Assembly (NCBI GenBank): GCA_016708585.1
Contig: JADJFK010000022.1
Span: forward strand, 4,257-68,256
Length of the DNA: 64,000 nt
Source of the DNA: Sulfuritalea sp.
Lineage (GTDB): Bacteria > Pseudomonadota > Gammaproteobacteria > Burkholderiales > Rhodocyclaceae
Direction of reading: 5' to 3'
A model generated the notes under the pieces. That model saw only the letters and a list, made by a program, of their open reading frames with translations. It was not told the origin of the DNA and searched no databases. Both the position numbers and the translations under genes were made by a program. Positions 24,660 through 33,488 of this stretch are shown one piece after another (the first letter of the stretch is position 1; each line of letters begins with the position of its first letter).

Positions 24660-25248
24660 ATGCGGCAAGCCGACATCACACGCAACACCCTGGAAACGCA
24701 GATCCGCGTCGTCCTCGACCTCGACGGCACGGGCGCGGCCAAGCTCGCCACCGGCATCGGCTTCTTCGACCACATGCTGGACCAGATCGCGCGCCACGGC
24801 ATGATCGACCTGACGGTCGAGGCCAAGGGCGACCTGCACATCGACGCGCATCACACCATCGAGGACGTCGGCATCACCATCGGCCAGGCGCTGGCCAAGG
24901 CCTGGGGCGACAAGAAGGGGCCTGCGCCGTTACGGCCACGCCTACGTGCCGCTCGACGAGGCGCTGTCGCGCGTGGTGGTGGATCTGTCCGGCCGGCCCG
25001 GCCTGGTCTTCAACGTGCCCTTCACGCGGGCCACCATCGGCGAGTTCGATGTCGACCTGGTGCGCGAGTTCTTCCAGGGCCTGGTCAATCACGCCAATAT
25101 CACGGTGCACATCGACGCCCTGCGCGGCGATAATTCGCACCATCAGGCCGAGACGGTGTTCAAGGCCTTTGCCCGCGCGCTGCGTATGGCAGTGGAAGTC
25201 GATCCGCGTGCCGCCGGCGCCATTCCTTCGACCAAAGGCTCGCTATAA
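24660..25248 (+). pseudogene. hisB: hisB, imidazoleglycerol-phosphate dehydratase, interrupted by a 1-bp frameshift
   Basis: Without the frameshift this would be 195 aa, the normal monofunctional length. The first frame gives MRQADITRNTLETQIRV, GIGFFDHMLDQIARHG and the metal motif DAHHTIEDVGI up to AWGDKKG. After the G run at 24917-24920 it goes out of phase. The rest (RRYGHAYVPLDEALSRVVVDLSG, then DNSHHQAETVFKAFARAL with the second metal motif) continues in the next frame to 25248. AAGAAGGGG has one G more than the expected AAG AAG GGC. A single-base homopolymer error is the simplest reading. If real, the cell would be a histidine auxotroph. Confidence 0.9.
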
Positions 25249-25255
25249 ATCCTGC

Positions 25256-25894
25256 ATGAGCACGGTCGTGGTGGTCGATTACGGCATGGGCAATCTGCGC
25301 TCGGTGGCCAAGGCCATCGAGCACGTCGCCCCGCAAGCCGATGTCCGCGTCAGTTCGGATGCGGCCGAGATCGGCGCGGCCGACCGTGTCGTGGTCCCCG
25401 GCCAGGGCGCGATGCCGGATTGCATGCGCGAGCTGTCCGCGCGCGGCTTGCGCGATGCGGTGGTTCGAGCCGCCGCCGAAAAGCCCTTTCTCGGTATTTG
25501 CGTCGGTCTGCAGATGCTCTTCGGCCACGCCGAGGAAGGAGATGTCACGGGCCTGGAAATCCTGCCCGGCCGCGTCCCGCGTTTTCCGCATGCAGCCATG
25601 GTGGCATCCGACGGCACGCGCCTCAAGGTGCCGCACATGGGCTGGAACCAGGTGCAGCAGGCCGAGCGCCACCCGCTGTGGGATGGCATCGACGATGGTG
25701 CGCGCTTTTATTTCGTGCACAGCTACTACGTCGAGCCCGCAAGCCCGGAGGTGATCGCCGGCTCGACCCACTACGGCATTCCCTTTACCAGTGCGGTGGC
25801 CCGCGCTAACATCTTCGCCGTGCAATTTCACCCGGAAAAAAGCGCCCAGGCCGGATTGCGACTGCTCGGCAATTTCATGCGCTGGACTCCCTGA
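25256..25894 (+). CDS. hisH: HisH, glutaminase subunit of imidazole glycerol phosphate synthase
   Basis: 212 aa. This class I glutamine amidotransferase supplies ammonia to HisF. VVDYGMGNLRSVAKA is the family start. The nucleophile Cys is in FLGICVGLQMLF, and the His-Glu pair of the triad is in VQFHPEKSAQAG near the C-terminus. The ATG at 25256 lies seven bases after hisB. It works as a HisHF complex with the hisF product two genes downstream. Confidence 0.95.
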   Translation: MSTVVVVDYGMGNLRSVAKAIEHVAPQADVRVSSDAAEIGAADRVVVPGQGAMPDCMRELSARGLRDAVVRAAAEKPFLGICVGLQMLFGHAEEGDVTGLEILPGRVPRFPHAAMVASDGTRLKVPHMGWNQVQQAERHPLWDGIDDGARFYFVHSYYVEPASPEVIAGSTHYGIPFTSAVARANIFAVQFHPEKSAQAGLRLLGNFMRWTP

Positions 25895-25936
25895 TCCGAC
25901 CGCCTTCCAGGCATCTCTTTAGCCCGACATCTCCCT

Positions 25937-26680
25937 ATGCTGCTGATACCCGCGATTGATCTCAAGGATGGCCACTGCGTACGCTTGAAGCAAGGCGCAA
26001 TGGAAGACGCCACGGTATTCTCCGAAGACCCGGCGGCGATGGCCCGGCACTGGATAAGCAAGGGCGCGCGCCGCCTGCATCTGGTCGACCTCAATGGCGC
26101 CTTCGCCGGCAAGCCGAAAAACGAAAGCGCCATCAAGGCGATTCTCAAGGAAGTCGGCGACGAAATTCCGGTGCAACTGGGCGGCGGCATTCGCGACCTC
26201 GACACCATCGAACGCTGCCTCGATGACGGCGTCAGCTACGTCATCATCGGCACCGCCGCGGTCAAGAACCCGGGCTTCCTGCACGATGCCTGCGGCGCCT
26301 TTCCCGGCCACATCATCGTCGGCCTCGATGCCAAAGACGGCAAGGTGGCGGTGGATGGCTGGTCAAAGATGACCGGGCACGATGTCGTCGACCTGGCGAA
26401 GAAATTCGAGGACTACGGGGTCGAAGCCGTGATCTACACGGATATCGGGCGCGACGGCATGCTTTCCGGAGTGAACATCGAGGCGACGGTGAAGCTGGCG
26501 CAGGCCTTGCGCATCCCGGTGATCGCCAGCGGCGGCATCGCCAGCATCAAGGATGTCAAGGCGCTGTGCGCCGTGCAGGGCGAGGGCATCTCGGGCGCCA
26601 TCACCGGGCGGGCGATCTACGAAGGCACCCTGGACTTCAAGAAGGCCCAGGCGGAGGCGGACAAGCTCTCGAAGCTTTGA
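25937..26680 (+). CDS. hisA: HisA, ProFAR isomerase
   Basis: 247 aa TIM barrel. It isomerises ProFAR to PRFAR. The two phosphate-binding half-barrel motifs and catalytic aspartates are in LIPAIDLKDGHCVRL (Asp 8) and VIYTDIGRDGML (second Asp), with IASGGIAS and the GAITGRAIYEG phosphate site near the C-terminus. It is 42 bases after hisH and nine before hisF. Confidence 0.95.
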   Translation: MLLIPAIDLKDGHCVRLKQGAMEDATVFSEDPAAMARHWISKGARRLHLVDLNGAFAGKPKNESAIKAILKEVGDEIPVQLGGGIRDLDTIERCLDDGVSYVIIGTAAVKNPGFLHDACGAFPGHIIVGLDAKDGKVAVDGWSKMTGHDVVDLAKKFEDYGVEAVIYTDIGRDGMLSGVNIEATVKLAQALRIPVIASGGIASIKDVKALCAVQGEGISGAITGRAIYEGTLDFKKAQAEADKLSKL

Positions 26681-26688
26681 CGTCGGTC

Positions 26689-27447
26689 ATGCTCGCCAAA
26701 CGCATCATTCCCTGTCTTGACGTCAACGCCGGCCGCGTGGTCAAGGGCATCAATTTCGTCGAACTGCGCGACGCCGGCGATCCGGTCGAGATCGCGCGCC
26801 GCTACGACGAGCAGGGCGCCGACGAAATCACTTTCCTCGACATCACGGCCAGTTCCGACGACCGCGACATCATCCTGCATATCGTCGAGGCGGTGGCCTC
26901 GCAGGTGTTCATCCCGCTTACCGTGGGCGGCGGCGTGCGCCAGGTAGAGGATGTGCGCAGGTTGCTGAATGCCGGCGCCGACAAGGTCAGCATGAACACG
27001 GCGGCGGTGAACAATCCGCAACTGGTAGCGGACGCCTCGGCCAAAGTCGGTGCACAGTGCATCGTGGTCGCGGTCGATGCCAAGCAGACCTCGCCCGGCC
27101 GCTGGGAGGTATTCACCCATGGCGGGCGCAAGAACACCGGGCTGGACGCCATCGAATGGGTGCGCAAGGTGGAAAGCCTCGGCGCCGGTGAAATTCTGCT
27201 GACCAGCATGGATCGGGACGGCACCAAGGCCGGTTTCGACCTGGCGCTGACGCGAGCCGTCGCCGATGCGGTTGGCATTCCGGTGATCGCCAGCGGCGGT
27301 GTCGGCACCCTGCAGCATCTGGCCGACGGCGTCACGCAAGGTCGCGCGGATGCCGTGCTGGCGGCGAGCATCTTCCACTATGGAGAATTCACCGTGCGCC
27401 AGGCCAAGGAATACATGCGCAGTCGCGGTATCGAGGTGCGCTTGTGA
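26689..27447 (+). CDS. hisF: HisF, cyclase subunit of imidazole glycerol phosphate synthase
   Basis: 252 aa TIM barrel. With HisH it converts PRFAR and ammonia to imidazole glycerol phosphate and AICAR. Catalytic Asp 11 is in RIIPCLDVNAGRVVKG, the second in IVVAVDAKQ, and the phosphate sites GGGVR and IASGGVGTLQH are intact. The ATG at 26689 is used; upstream in-frame sequence belongs to hisA in another frame. It overlaps hisI by four bases. Confidence 0.95.
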   Translation: MLAKRIIPCLDVNAGRVVKGINFVELRDAGDPVEIARRYDEQGADEITFLDITASSDDRDIILHIVEAVASQVFIPLTVGGGVRQVEDVRRLLNAGADKVSMNTAAVNNPQLVADASAKVGAQCIVVAVDAKQTSPGRWEVFTHGGRKNTGLDAIEWVRKVESLGAGEILLTSMDRDGTKAGFDLALTRAVADAVGIPVIASGGVGTLQHLADGVTQGRADAVLAASIFHYGEFTVRQAKEYMRSRGIEVRL

Positions 27448-27851
27448 GTACGCCGCAGGGCAACCAGTGGCTGGACGAGGTGGCGTGGGACGCGCAGGGT
27501 CTGGTGCCCGCCATCGCGCAGGATGCGGTGACCGGTGAGGTGCTGATGTTCGCCTGGATGAACCGCGAAGCGCTGGCGCTGACCGCCGAGACGGGCCATG
27601 CCGTGTACTGGTCGCGGTCGCGCGGCCGCCTCTGGCACAAGGGCGAAGAATCGGGTCACACGCAGAAGGTGCTGGAACTGCGTGTCGATTGCGACAAGGA
27701 CGTGGTGCTGCTGAAGATCGAACAGATTGGCGGCATCGCCTGCCACACCGGCCGCCGCAGCTGCTTCTTCAACCGGCTGGAAAACGCCGGCTGGCAGGAC
27801 GTCGAGCCGGTGCTGAAGGACCCGAAACTCATCTACGGCGACAAGGCCTGA
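27444..27851 (+). CDS. hisI: HisI, phosphoribosyl-AMP cyclohydrolase
   Basis: 135 aa with a GTG start overlapping the hisF stop (GTGA). It opens the purine ring of PR-AMP, a zinc enzyme. Conserved WMNREALALTAETGHAVYWSRSRG, LWHKGEESGHTQ, and the metal/Cys residues in VDCDKD and CHTGRRSCFF are present. This is monofunctional HisI without the HisE domain; hisE lies 21.7 kb further on at 49568. In related genomes hisE and hinT usually follow directly. Confidence 0.94.
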   Translation: MSTPQGNQWLDEVAWDAQGLVPAIAQDAVTGEVLMFAWMNREALALTAETGHAVYWSRSRGRLWHKGEESGHTQKVLELRVDCDKDVVLLKIEQIGGIACHTGRRSCFFNRLENAGWQDVEPVLKDPKLIYGDKA

Positions 27852-27863
27852 GATCGTCAGGCC
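27845..27863. terminator. Hairpin between convergent hisI and ppk2 (possible bidirectional terminator)
   Basis: A perfect 7-bp stem, GGCCTGA and TCAGGCC, with a 5-base loop includes the hisI stop codon. A second stem follows (CCGGCG at 27863-27868 with CGCCGG at 27878-27883), then CCTTATTT. Placement between two convergent stops supports termination; the T-rich stretch is short. Confidence 0.4.
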
Positions 27864-27890
27864 CGGCGCCGCATCGTCGCCGGTCCGGCC

Positions 27891-28751
27891 TTATTTGACC
27901 TTCCTGCTTTTCGCCGGACCGCTTTCTGCCGGCACATAGTCGGGAACATACTTGAAGGGATAGGCGGCGCCCTTGCTGCGGCCGATCTTGCGCTTGGGCA
28001 GCGTGACCTTGTTGGCGGGAACCTTTTTGTAGGGCACATGTTCCAGCAGGTGGCTGATCACGTTCAGGCGCACCCGCTTCTTGTCCTCGGAGCGGGCGAC
28101 AAACCACGGCGCCCAGGATGAATCGGTGGCGGCGAACATTTCGTCGCGCGCCCTGGTGTAGTCATCCCAGCGGGTGAAGGATTTGACGTCCATCGGCGTC
28201 AGCTTCCAGATCTTGCGGCCGTCGTCGATGCGGTCGCGCAGGCGGCGCTCCTGTTCCTCCGGGCTCACTTCCAGCCAGTATTTCAGCAGGATGATGCCGG
28301 ACTCGACCATCGCGCGTTCCACCAGGGGCACGCCGCCGAGGAATCTCTTCGCCTGCTCGGGAGTGCAGAAGTCCATCACCCGTTCGACCCCGGCGCGGTT
28401 GTACCAGCTGCGATCGAAGATGACGACCTCGCCCGCCGCCGGAAAGTGGCCGATGTAGCGCTGCAGGTACATCTGGCTTTTCTCGCGCTCGGTCGGTGCC
28501 GGCAGCGCGACGACACGGAATATCCGCGGGCTCACCCGCTCGGTGATCGCCTTGATGGTGCCGCCCTTGCCGGCGCCGTCGCGCCCTTCGAAGACGATGC
28601 AGACCTTGAGCCCCTTGTGCACCACCCACTGCTGCAACTTGACCAGTTCCACGTGGAGGCGCTTGAGCTCCTTTTCGTAGGCTTTTTTGCCCAGCGCTTC
28701 TGCCGGGGATTCGCTTGCCGGAATTTCCCGGCTGATTTTTTTGCCCGCCAT
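27891..28751 (-). CDS. ppk2: Polyphosphate kinase 2 (PPK2, single-domain)
   Basis: 286 aa from the ATG at 28751 (MAGKKISREIPAS, GGAG upstream). PPK2 enzymes transfer phosphate between polyphosphate and nucleoside di- or monophosphates. Walker A-like FEGRDGAGKGGTIKAI, the lid DRSWYNRAGVERVM and FERAMVESG-like VERAMVESGIILLKYWLEVS are clear. The length suits a one-domain class I or III enzyme, which mainly make NTP from NDP and polyphosphate; the class cannot be fixed by eye. It is the first gene of the block separating hisI from hisE. It may follow the K+ channel and SulP genes on one transcript, though 220 bases with a repeat intervene. Confidence 0.9.
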   Translation of the reverse strand: MAGKKISREIPASESPAEALGKKAYEKELKRLHVELVKLQQWVVHKGLKVCIVFEGRDGAGKGGTIKAITERVSPRIFRVVALPAPTEREKSQMYLQRYIGHFPAAGEVVIFDRSWYNRAGVERVMDFCTPEQAKRFLGGVPLVERAMVESGIILLKYWLEVSPEEQERRLRDRIDDGRKIWKLTPMDVKSFTRWDDYTRARDEMFAATDSSWAPWFVARSEDKKRVRLNVISHLLEHVPYKKVPANKVTLPKRKIGRSKGAAYPFKYVPDYVPAESGPAKSRKVK

Positions 28752-28894
28752 GACTGACTCCGCATTTGTATCGATTGAAGGAAAAATCGGCGACCCTGCA
28801 GCAGATATCGCCACTTGCCGCAAACAAGTCTACTCGCAATTCCTCACGCATTTTGCCCGGCATCAGCTTGGGGTTGATGTCGATGCCAGCCGGA

Positions 28895-28920
28895 TCGCCG
28901 TGTCGCCGGCGCCGACTTTC
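28895..28920 (+). repeat. Dispersed 25-bp element, intergenic copy upstream of ppk2
   Basis: Reads CGCCGTGTCGCC then GGCGCCGACTTTC, identical to the consensus. It lies in the 220-base gap between the K+ channel gene and ppk2. Confidence 0.75.
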
Positions 28921-28972
28921 CGGGTCCGCCCCGAGCCGCGACAAGCAATCCTGCTGGGCCCCGATCCCTCTG

Positions 28973-29308
28973 TCAGCCAGGCGTCTTGCGCGTCTCCTGC
29001 AGCGCGGCAGTGAGCGCATTGACACCAACCGCGGCGACGAGGCCGGTCAGCAGGATGCCGGTGAAGCCGATGCAGATTGCCAGGGCGCGGGCGAGATGGG
29101 ACTTCGGCACGAGGTCACCGTAGCCGATGGTGAGCCCGGAAACGAAGGCGAAATAAATTCCGTCGACCAGGGGCCAGCCTTCAAGGATGCTGATTGCGAT
29201 CCCCAAAGCGACCATCAACGAGAGCAGGATGGAAAGGATCGGCCAGACCACGCCCAGGCCCTTGCCCATGCCGGCCATGAACTGCCGTCGCAATCTGCGT
29301 GAATCCAT
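28973..29308 (-). CDS. Small two-helix potassium channel protein
   Basis: 111 aa from the ATG at 29308, which has GGGAGA upstream; longer in-frame starts would run into the SulP gene. Two transmembrane helices (about 12-35, VVWPILSILLSLMVALGIAIS, and about 78-100, ALAICIGFTGILLTGLVAAVG) flank a pore loop with the K+ selectivity filter TIGYGDL. This is the minimal Ion_trans_2 fold, expected to be a tetramer in the inner membrane. It has no RCK/TrkA regulatory domain. It starts 16 bases after the SulP transporter gene ends, so both are probably co-expressed. Confidence 0.86.
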   Translation of the reverse strand: MDSRRLRRQFMAGMGKGLGVVWPILSILLSLMVALGIAISILEGWPLVDGIYFAFVSGLTIGYGDLVPKSHLARALAICIGFTGILLTGLVAAVGVNALTAALQETRKTPG

Positions 29309-29324
29309 GTGTATCTCCCGTCGC

Positions 29325-30998
29325 TCAGCCTGTCGCGGAGGAGGCCGTGCCGCCCGCTTCCGACTGCATCGCCCGGAACTGTTCGAGCGCCGCGTGGGCA
29401 TTGAAGAACATGCGCTGCGGGCCGAGCCGCTCCGCCAGCCCCGAATGCCGCACGATTTCCAGCACGCCGGGATTCAGCCCGGCCAGCCACAGGGTGACGC
29501 CGCGTCCCGCGAATCGCTGCTCCCCCTCGACCATCATCTGCAGCGCCGAGTATTCGATGTCCGGCACGCCGCTCATGTCGAGCACCACGACGCGCGGCTG
29601 GTGCGTCGCGATCAAGGCCTTCATGCGGTCGGCCACGTTTTGTGCATTGACGAAGAAGAGCCGGCCTTCCGGCCGCACGATCAGCAGGCCTGGGAAAGTC
29701 TCGTCGTCGGCATGCTCGGGGGTGAGGGGACGCAGCACGTCTTCCGTGCCGCGCTTGCGGCCGATGACGTAGACGCGCGGGTTGGCGATCTGGCTGGACA
29801 GCCCGATCAGCGACACGATGATGGCCACCACGATGCCCTGCAGCGTGCCGAAGACCAGCACGCCGAGGCAGGCGATCGCCGCCCAGCGGAATTCCATGGT
29901 GCGTACCTTGCGGATGGCGGTGAACTCGGCCGGCTGGATCAGCCCCACCGAATAGACGATGACCACCGCCGCCAGCGTGGCGTTCGGCAGCAGACCGAGC
30001 AGGGGTGCCAGCAGCAGCATGGTCGCGGCGGCGGCGCCGGCGGTGACCAGCGAGGCCTTCTGCGAACAGCCGCCCGCCGCGCGCACCACCGCCGTCTGCG
30101 AGGTGCCGCCGCCGGCCGGCATGGCGCCCAGCAGCGCGCCGCCGAGGTTGGCCACACCCGTGGCGACCAGTTCCCGGTTGGCATTCACCGGAGGGTCGCC
30201 GCCGGCCATGAAGGCGCGCCCGGCGGCGATCGATTCGGTGAAACTCATCAGCGCGATGCCCAGCGCCCCCGGCACCAGTTGCTCGACCAGCGCCGGGTCC
30301 GGCAGGGTGATCGAGGGCAGGCCCTGCGGAATCAGGCCGACGGTGGATACGCCGGCGGCATGGAGGCCGAACAACCAGGAGGCGGCGATGCCGCCGCCCA
30401 CCGCGACCAGCGGCGCCGGCGAATGCGGCCACAGTTTTTCCATGCCGAGCAGCACGATCAGCGTCGCGGCCGCAACGGCCAGGGTGAGCGGGGCGGTGTC
30501 GGGCAGGTGCTGTACCACGCTGAGCACGTCGTGGAAGAAGCCCTGCTTGGTAATGTGCAGGCCGAGGAGTTTCGGCACCTGGTCGAGCACGATCACCAGG
30601 CCGATGCCCGCCTTGAAACCGGTCAGCACCGGCGTGGAGATGAAGTTGGCGACGAAACCCAGGCGCAGCACGGAGGCCAGCAACAGCATCACGCCCACCA
30701 GCGCGGTCAGGGTCGCGGCGGCGGTCAGCAGCTTCGCCGGATCGCCGTCGGGCACCGCGAGGCCGAGCTGCGTGCCGGCCAGGATCGCCAGCGTGGTGGT
30801 GGAGCTGACGTTGAGCACGCGCGAGGAGCCGAGCAGGGCGTAGATCGCCATCGGCACCAGGGCGGTATACAGGCCGACGGCGACCGGCAGGCCGGCGACC
30901 GTGGCATAGGCCATGGCCTTGGGCAGCACGACGGCCGCTGCGGTGAGGCCGGCGACCAGGTCGAGGCGCAGGGTATTGGTGACGGGTGGGTTTTCCAT
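29325..30998 (-). CDS. SulP family anion transporter with C-terminal STAS domain
   Basis: 557 aa. The N-terminal 400 residues are a hydrophobic multi-helix transporter starting LVAGLTAAAVVLPKAMAYATVAGLPVAVGLY, read as the SulP signature (PKAMAYA, AGLPVAVGLY). A typical STAS domain follows (about 440-545, VVVLDMSGVPDIEYSALQMM). SulP proteins carry sulfate, bicarbonate or dicarboxylates; the substrate cannot be read from sequence. Starts at an ATG with AGGA eight bases upstream. It leads a likely SulP-K+ channel pair. Confidence 0.88.
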   Translation of the reverse strand: MENPPVTNTLRLDLVAGLTAAAVVLPKAMAYATVAGLPVAVGLYTALVPMAIYALLGSSRVLNVSSTTTLAILAGTQLGLAVPDGDPAKLLTAAATLTALVGVMLLLASVLRLGFVANFISTPVLTGFKAGIGLVIVLDQVPKLLGLHITKQGFFHDVLSVVQHLPDTAPLTLAVAAATLIVLLGMEKLWPHSPAPLVAVGGGIAASWLFGLHAAGVSTVGLIPQGLPSITLPDPALVEQLVPGALGIALMSFTESIAAGRAFMAGGDPPVNANRELVATGVANLGGALLGAMPAGGGTSQTAVVRAAGGCSQKASLVTAGAAAATMLLLAPLLGLLPNATLAAVVIVYSVGLIQPAEFTAIRKVRTMEFRWAAIACLGVLVFGTLQGIVVAIIVSLIGLSSQIANPRVYVIGRKRGTEDVLRPLTPEHADDETFPGLLIVRPEGRLFFVNAQNVADRMKALIATHQPRVVVLDMSGVPDIEYSALQMMVEGEQRFAGRGVTLWLAGLNPGVLEIVRHSGLAERLGPQRMFFNAHAALEQFRAMQSEAGGTASSATG

Positions 30999-31124
30999 GG
31001 TGTCCTGCGAATGGTGAATTACGCGGTCATGTCCGCTTTGCCTGGAGTATCTGCGCCCGCATTGCCTCCGGTCAAGTCATTGCAATGATTCCGTGACTGC
31101 CGGCGCGTGGGCTTGCCGGCGCCC

Positions 31125-31151
31125 GAAAAGTCGGCGCCGGCGGGACGGCGA
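31125..31151 (-). repeat. Dispersed 25-bp element, intergenic copy between ATP-grasp and SulP genes
   Basis: The minus strand reads CGCCGTCCCGCC then GGCGCCGACTTTTC. It is the only recognisable structure in the 248-base gap 30999-31246, apart from the ribosome site of the SulP gene. Confidence 0.75.
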
Positions 31152-31246
31152 AGCGGACCGGACGCAGTGCGCTCACTTCGCGTTGCAGCCGCCCGGCGCA
31201 TGCAGCGAGACCGGGGCGGGCGGCCGGGCTTTGCTCGGAGCACTGT

Positions 31247-32599
31247 TCAGCGGGGGCTTTCCAGGGAAAACGCGGGTATGGCCTGCAGCGAACCGGCGGG
31301 GCTGTCCGCATCGTGCTGCGAGCAGGGCGAAGGCCAGCCGAGCAGCGTGCTGGCCGCCGCGCAGCGCAGCGCGAGGTCGGCCGCATCACGCCCGCCCAGA
31401 TGCAGGATGCCGTAGCGATAACTGCCCAGCCACTTGAAATCGCGGGCGATCTGGCCGGCGCCCTTGGGAAAGCAGAACAGCATGGCATCGGGGAACTCGC
31501 GCGCCAGCGCCCTCTGCTGCGCGGCGGTGGGTACCGGCGGGCGCGCGGCGGGATCGAAGCTGCGATAGACGAAACTCGCCGCCACGCCGGCCGTGGCCCC
31601 GGCGCGCGGCAGCAGCGCCGGATCGCGCCCGTGGGCGAGTTCCAGCGCGACGCGATGCAGGTCGATGCCATCGACGCGCAGGTAGAGATCGGAAAACTGC
31701 GCGGCCATGCGCGGATTGAATTCGATGACGGTGAGCTTGTCCGTCGCGGCATCGTAAAAAAATTCCATGTTGAACAGGCCGTGCGTGAAGCCGGCCGCGG
31801 CGAGAAAGCGCCGCGCCACGTCGAGCGCCTTGCTGCGTCCGCCGGCGGGCAGCGCGCAGGGATGGATGAAGCGCATGAAGGCTTGCGTGCCGGGATACAT
31901 CACCGACTCGACGATGCCCAGTTCGCGCAACTCGCCGCGGAAGACGTAACCGTCGAGGTTGTACTGGCGAGCCGTGACCGGCGTCTCCAGCAGCATGCGA
32001 TGGGCGCTGCCAGCCTCGGGCAGGCGCGCCCGCGCGATGCGCTCGAAGGGCTCGACGAGGTGGCGGATCACCCACAGTTCCCAGGCGCCGAAGCGCGCCA
32101 GCGCGGCCAGCTCGTCGCGGTTGCGCACCTTGCGCGCCAGCACCGAAAACGCCGCCTTGACCGGCTTGACGAATACCGGATAGCTGATGTCGTCGGGCAC
32201 CGGCTCGCCGTAGCGCGAGGCCATCAGTGCGAAGCCGGTGTTGGCCTCGGCGGCGACATCCTGCAACACGCGTCGCGCGTGCAGCTTGTGCTGGCAGGCC
32301 AGCACCGCATCCACCGGCGTGCCCGGCCAGCCCATGCGCTCGGCCAGCAGTGCCGCGGCCAGGGCGCCGAATTGTTCGTGGTTGGAGGTAACCGCCTGCC
32401 ATCCGGCACGCGCGGCGCGGCGGGCGAGGCGGTCGACGAAACGCGTCAGGTCGAAGCCGGGCAGGCGCGCATTGCTGGGGAAGCTGAACAGGTCGAAGCC
32501 GGCGTGGTCGTGGGGGAACTCCGCGGACCAGCGGCCGAAGCCGAGCCGGTCCCAGTCGTAATTGAACAGAACCAGGGTGCGCGGCGATTCCTGGTTCAT
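31247..32599 (-). CDS. ATP-grasp domain protein of unknown substrate
   Basis: 450 aa from the ATG at 32599, overlapping the TVP38 gene stop (ATGA). The N-terminal third is a Rossmann-like pre-ATP-grasp domain (LVLFNYDWDRLGFGRWS). The ATP-grasp core follows: FVKPVKAAFS (nucleotide lysine), then the metal-binding end in FNMEFFYDA and LTVIEFNPRMAAQFSDLY, where the Glu and Asn coordinate Mg-ATP. The C-terminal 130 residues resemble those of biotin carboxylase-like ligases. Such enzymes join a carboxylate to an amine or thiol. The partner is a TVP38/DedA-like membrane protein, so a lipid or envelope substrate is possible but unproven. Confidence 0.78.
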   Translation of the reverse strand: MNQESPRTLVLFNYDWDRLGFGRWSAEFPHDHAGFDLFSFPSNARLPGFDLTRFVDRLARRAARAGWQAVTSNHEQFGALAAALLAERMGWPGTPVDAVLACQHKLHARRVLQDVAAEANTGFALMASRYGEPVPDDISYPVFVKPVKAAFSVLARKVRNRDELAALARFGAWELWVIRHLVEPFERIARARLPEAGSAHRMLLETPVTARQYNLDGYVFRGELRELGIVESVMYPGTQAFMRFIHPCALPAGGRSKALDVARRFLAAAGFTHGLFNMEFFYDAATDKLTVIEFNPRMAAQFSDLYLRVDGIDLHRVALELAHGRDPALLPRAGATAGVAASFVYRSFDPAARPPVPTAAQQRALAREFPDAMLFCFPKGAGQIARDFKWLGSYRYGILHLGGRDAADLALRCAAASTLLGWPSPCSQHDADSPAGSLQAIPAFSLESPR

Positions 32600-33330
32600 G
32601 TCCCGGTGCCCGGTTGCAGTTTGCGCACGATCGGCTTCATCAGCCAGGGCAGCAGGGCCAGTGCGGCCAGCGACGCCAGCACGCGCGGCGACCCGATGTC
32701 CGACAGCTCGCGGACATGCGCGAGTTCGGTGCCGGCGTTGACATAGACGAAGGTGCTGGCCGCCATGCCGACCAGGCTGATCCAGACGAAGGTCCAGGTC
32801 TTCATGGCGGAGAAGCCGGCGGCGACGTTGACCACGGCGAAGGGCAGCACCGGCAGCAGGCGCAGGCTGAACAGCCAGGCGCGGCCGTCGGCACTGACGC
32901 GCGCGTCGAAGCCGGCCAGTTGTGCGCCATAACGGCGACGCAGGAAAGGCTGCAGCCAGTGGCGGGAGGCCAGCATGGAAAGCGTGGCACCGGCCGTGGA
33001 GCCGGTAAGGCAGATCAGCGTGCCGCCCAGCGTGCCGAAGCCGGATCCGGCGGCCAGCATCAATAGCGAAGCGCCGGGCAGGGCCAGCGCCGCGAGCAGT
33101 GTGTGCACCGCGAAGACGGCCAGCATGGCGGTGAGTGGATATTCCTGGATCAGGGCGAGGAAATCGTCGCGGTGTGCAAGCCAGCGTTCGACACCGAGAT
33201 CGCCGACAGTTCCAGTCACTTGCAGCAGGTACAGGCTGCCGGCGAGCAGGATGGCCAGCAGCAGCCACAGCCATCCGGGCCAGCGGCGGCGAGGCTGTTT
33301 TGCGTTCTCGTCCTGTGTTGCGGGTGTCAC
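32596..33330 (-). CDS. TVP38/TMEM64 (DedA-like) membrane protein
   Basis: 244 aa, with about five hydrophobic segments: an N-terminal helix (WPGWLWLLLAILLAGSLYLL), then AMLAVFAVHTLLAALALPGASLLMLAAG and the SNARE-associated/VTT domain with the conserved GxxxG and F-x-R motif (FDARVSADGRAWLFSLRLLPVLPFAVVN). The VTT fold is shared by DedA lipid scramblase/flippase-type proteins. It overlaps the ATP-grasp gene by four bases, so the pair is translationally coupled. Confidence 0.85.
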   Translation of the reverse strand: MTPATQDENAKQPRRRWPGWLWLLLAILLAGSLYLLQVTGTVGDLGVERWLAHRDDFLALIQEYPLTAMLAVFAVHTLLAALALPGASLLMLAAGSGFGTLGGTLICLTGSTAGATLSMLASRHWLQPFLRRRYGAQLAGFDARVSADGRAWLFSLRLLPVLPFAVVNVAAGFSAMKTWTFVWISLVGMAASTFVYVNAGTELAHVRELSDIGSPRVLASLAALALLPWLMKPIVRKLQPGTGT

Positions 33331-33434
33331 TGTTTCTTCATCCTTTGTCGTACGCGGTTTTGCCTTGCAGTATCGTAAACCACTATCGGTGAATCGATAT
33401 GACCATCGCTTGCTAGCCTTGGTTGCGCAAGGGG

Positions 33435-33440
33435 TATACT
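33435..33440 (+). promoter_or_regulatory. Possible -10 element before the 108-aa gene
   Basis: TATACT, 49 bases before the ATG, with TTGCTA 19 bases upstream as a weak, over-spaced -35. It lies in the divergent gap between the TVP38 gene and the 108-aa gene. Confidence 0.3.
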
Positions 33441-33488
33441 TTTACCGATCGTACCGGAAACATCCATTTTCAACCGAGGAAACCCGAC

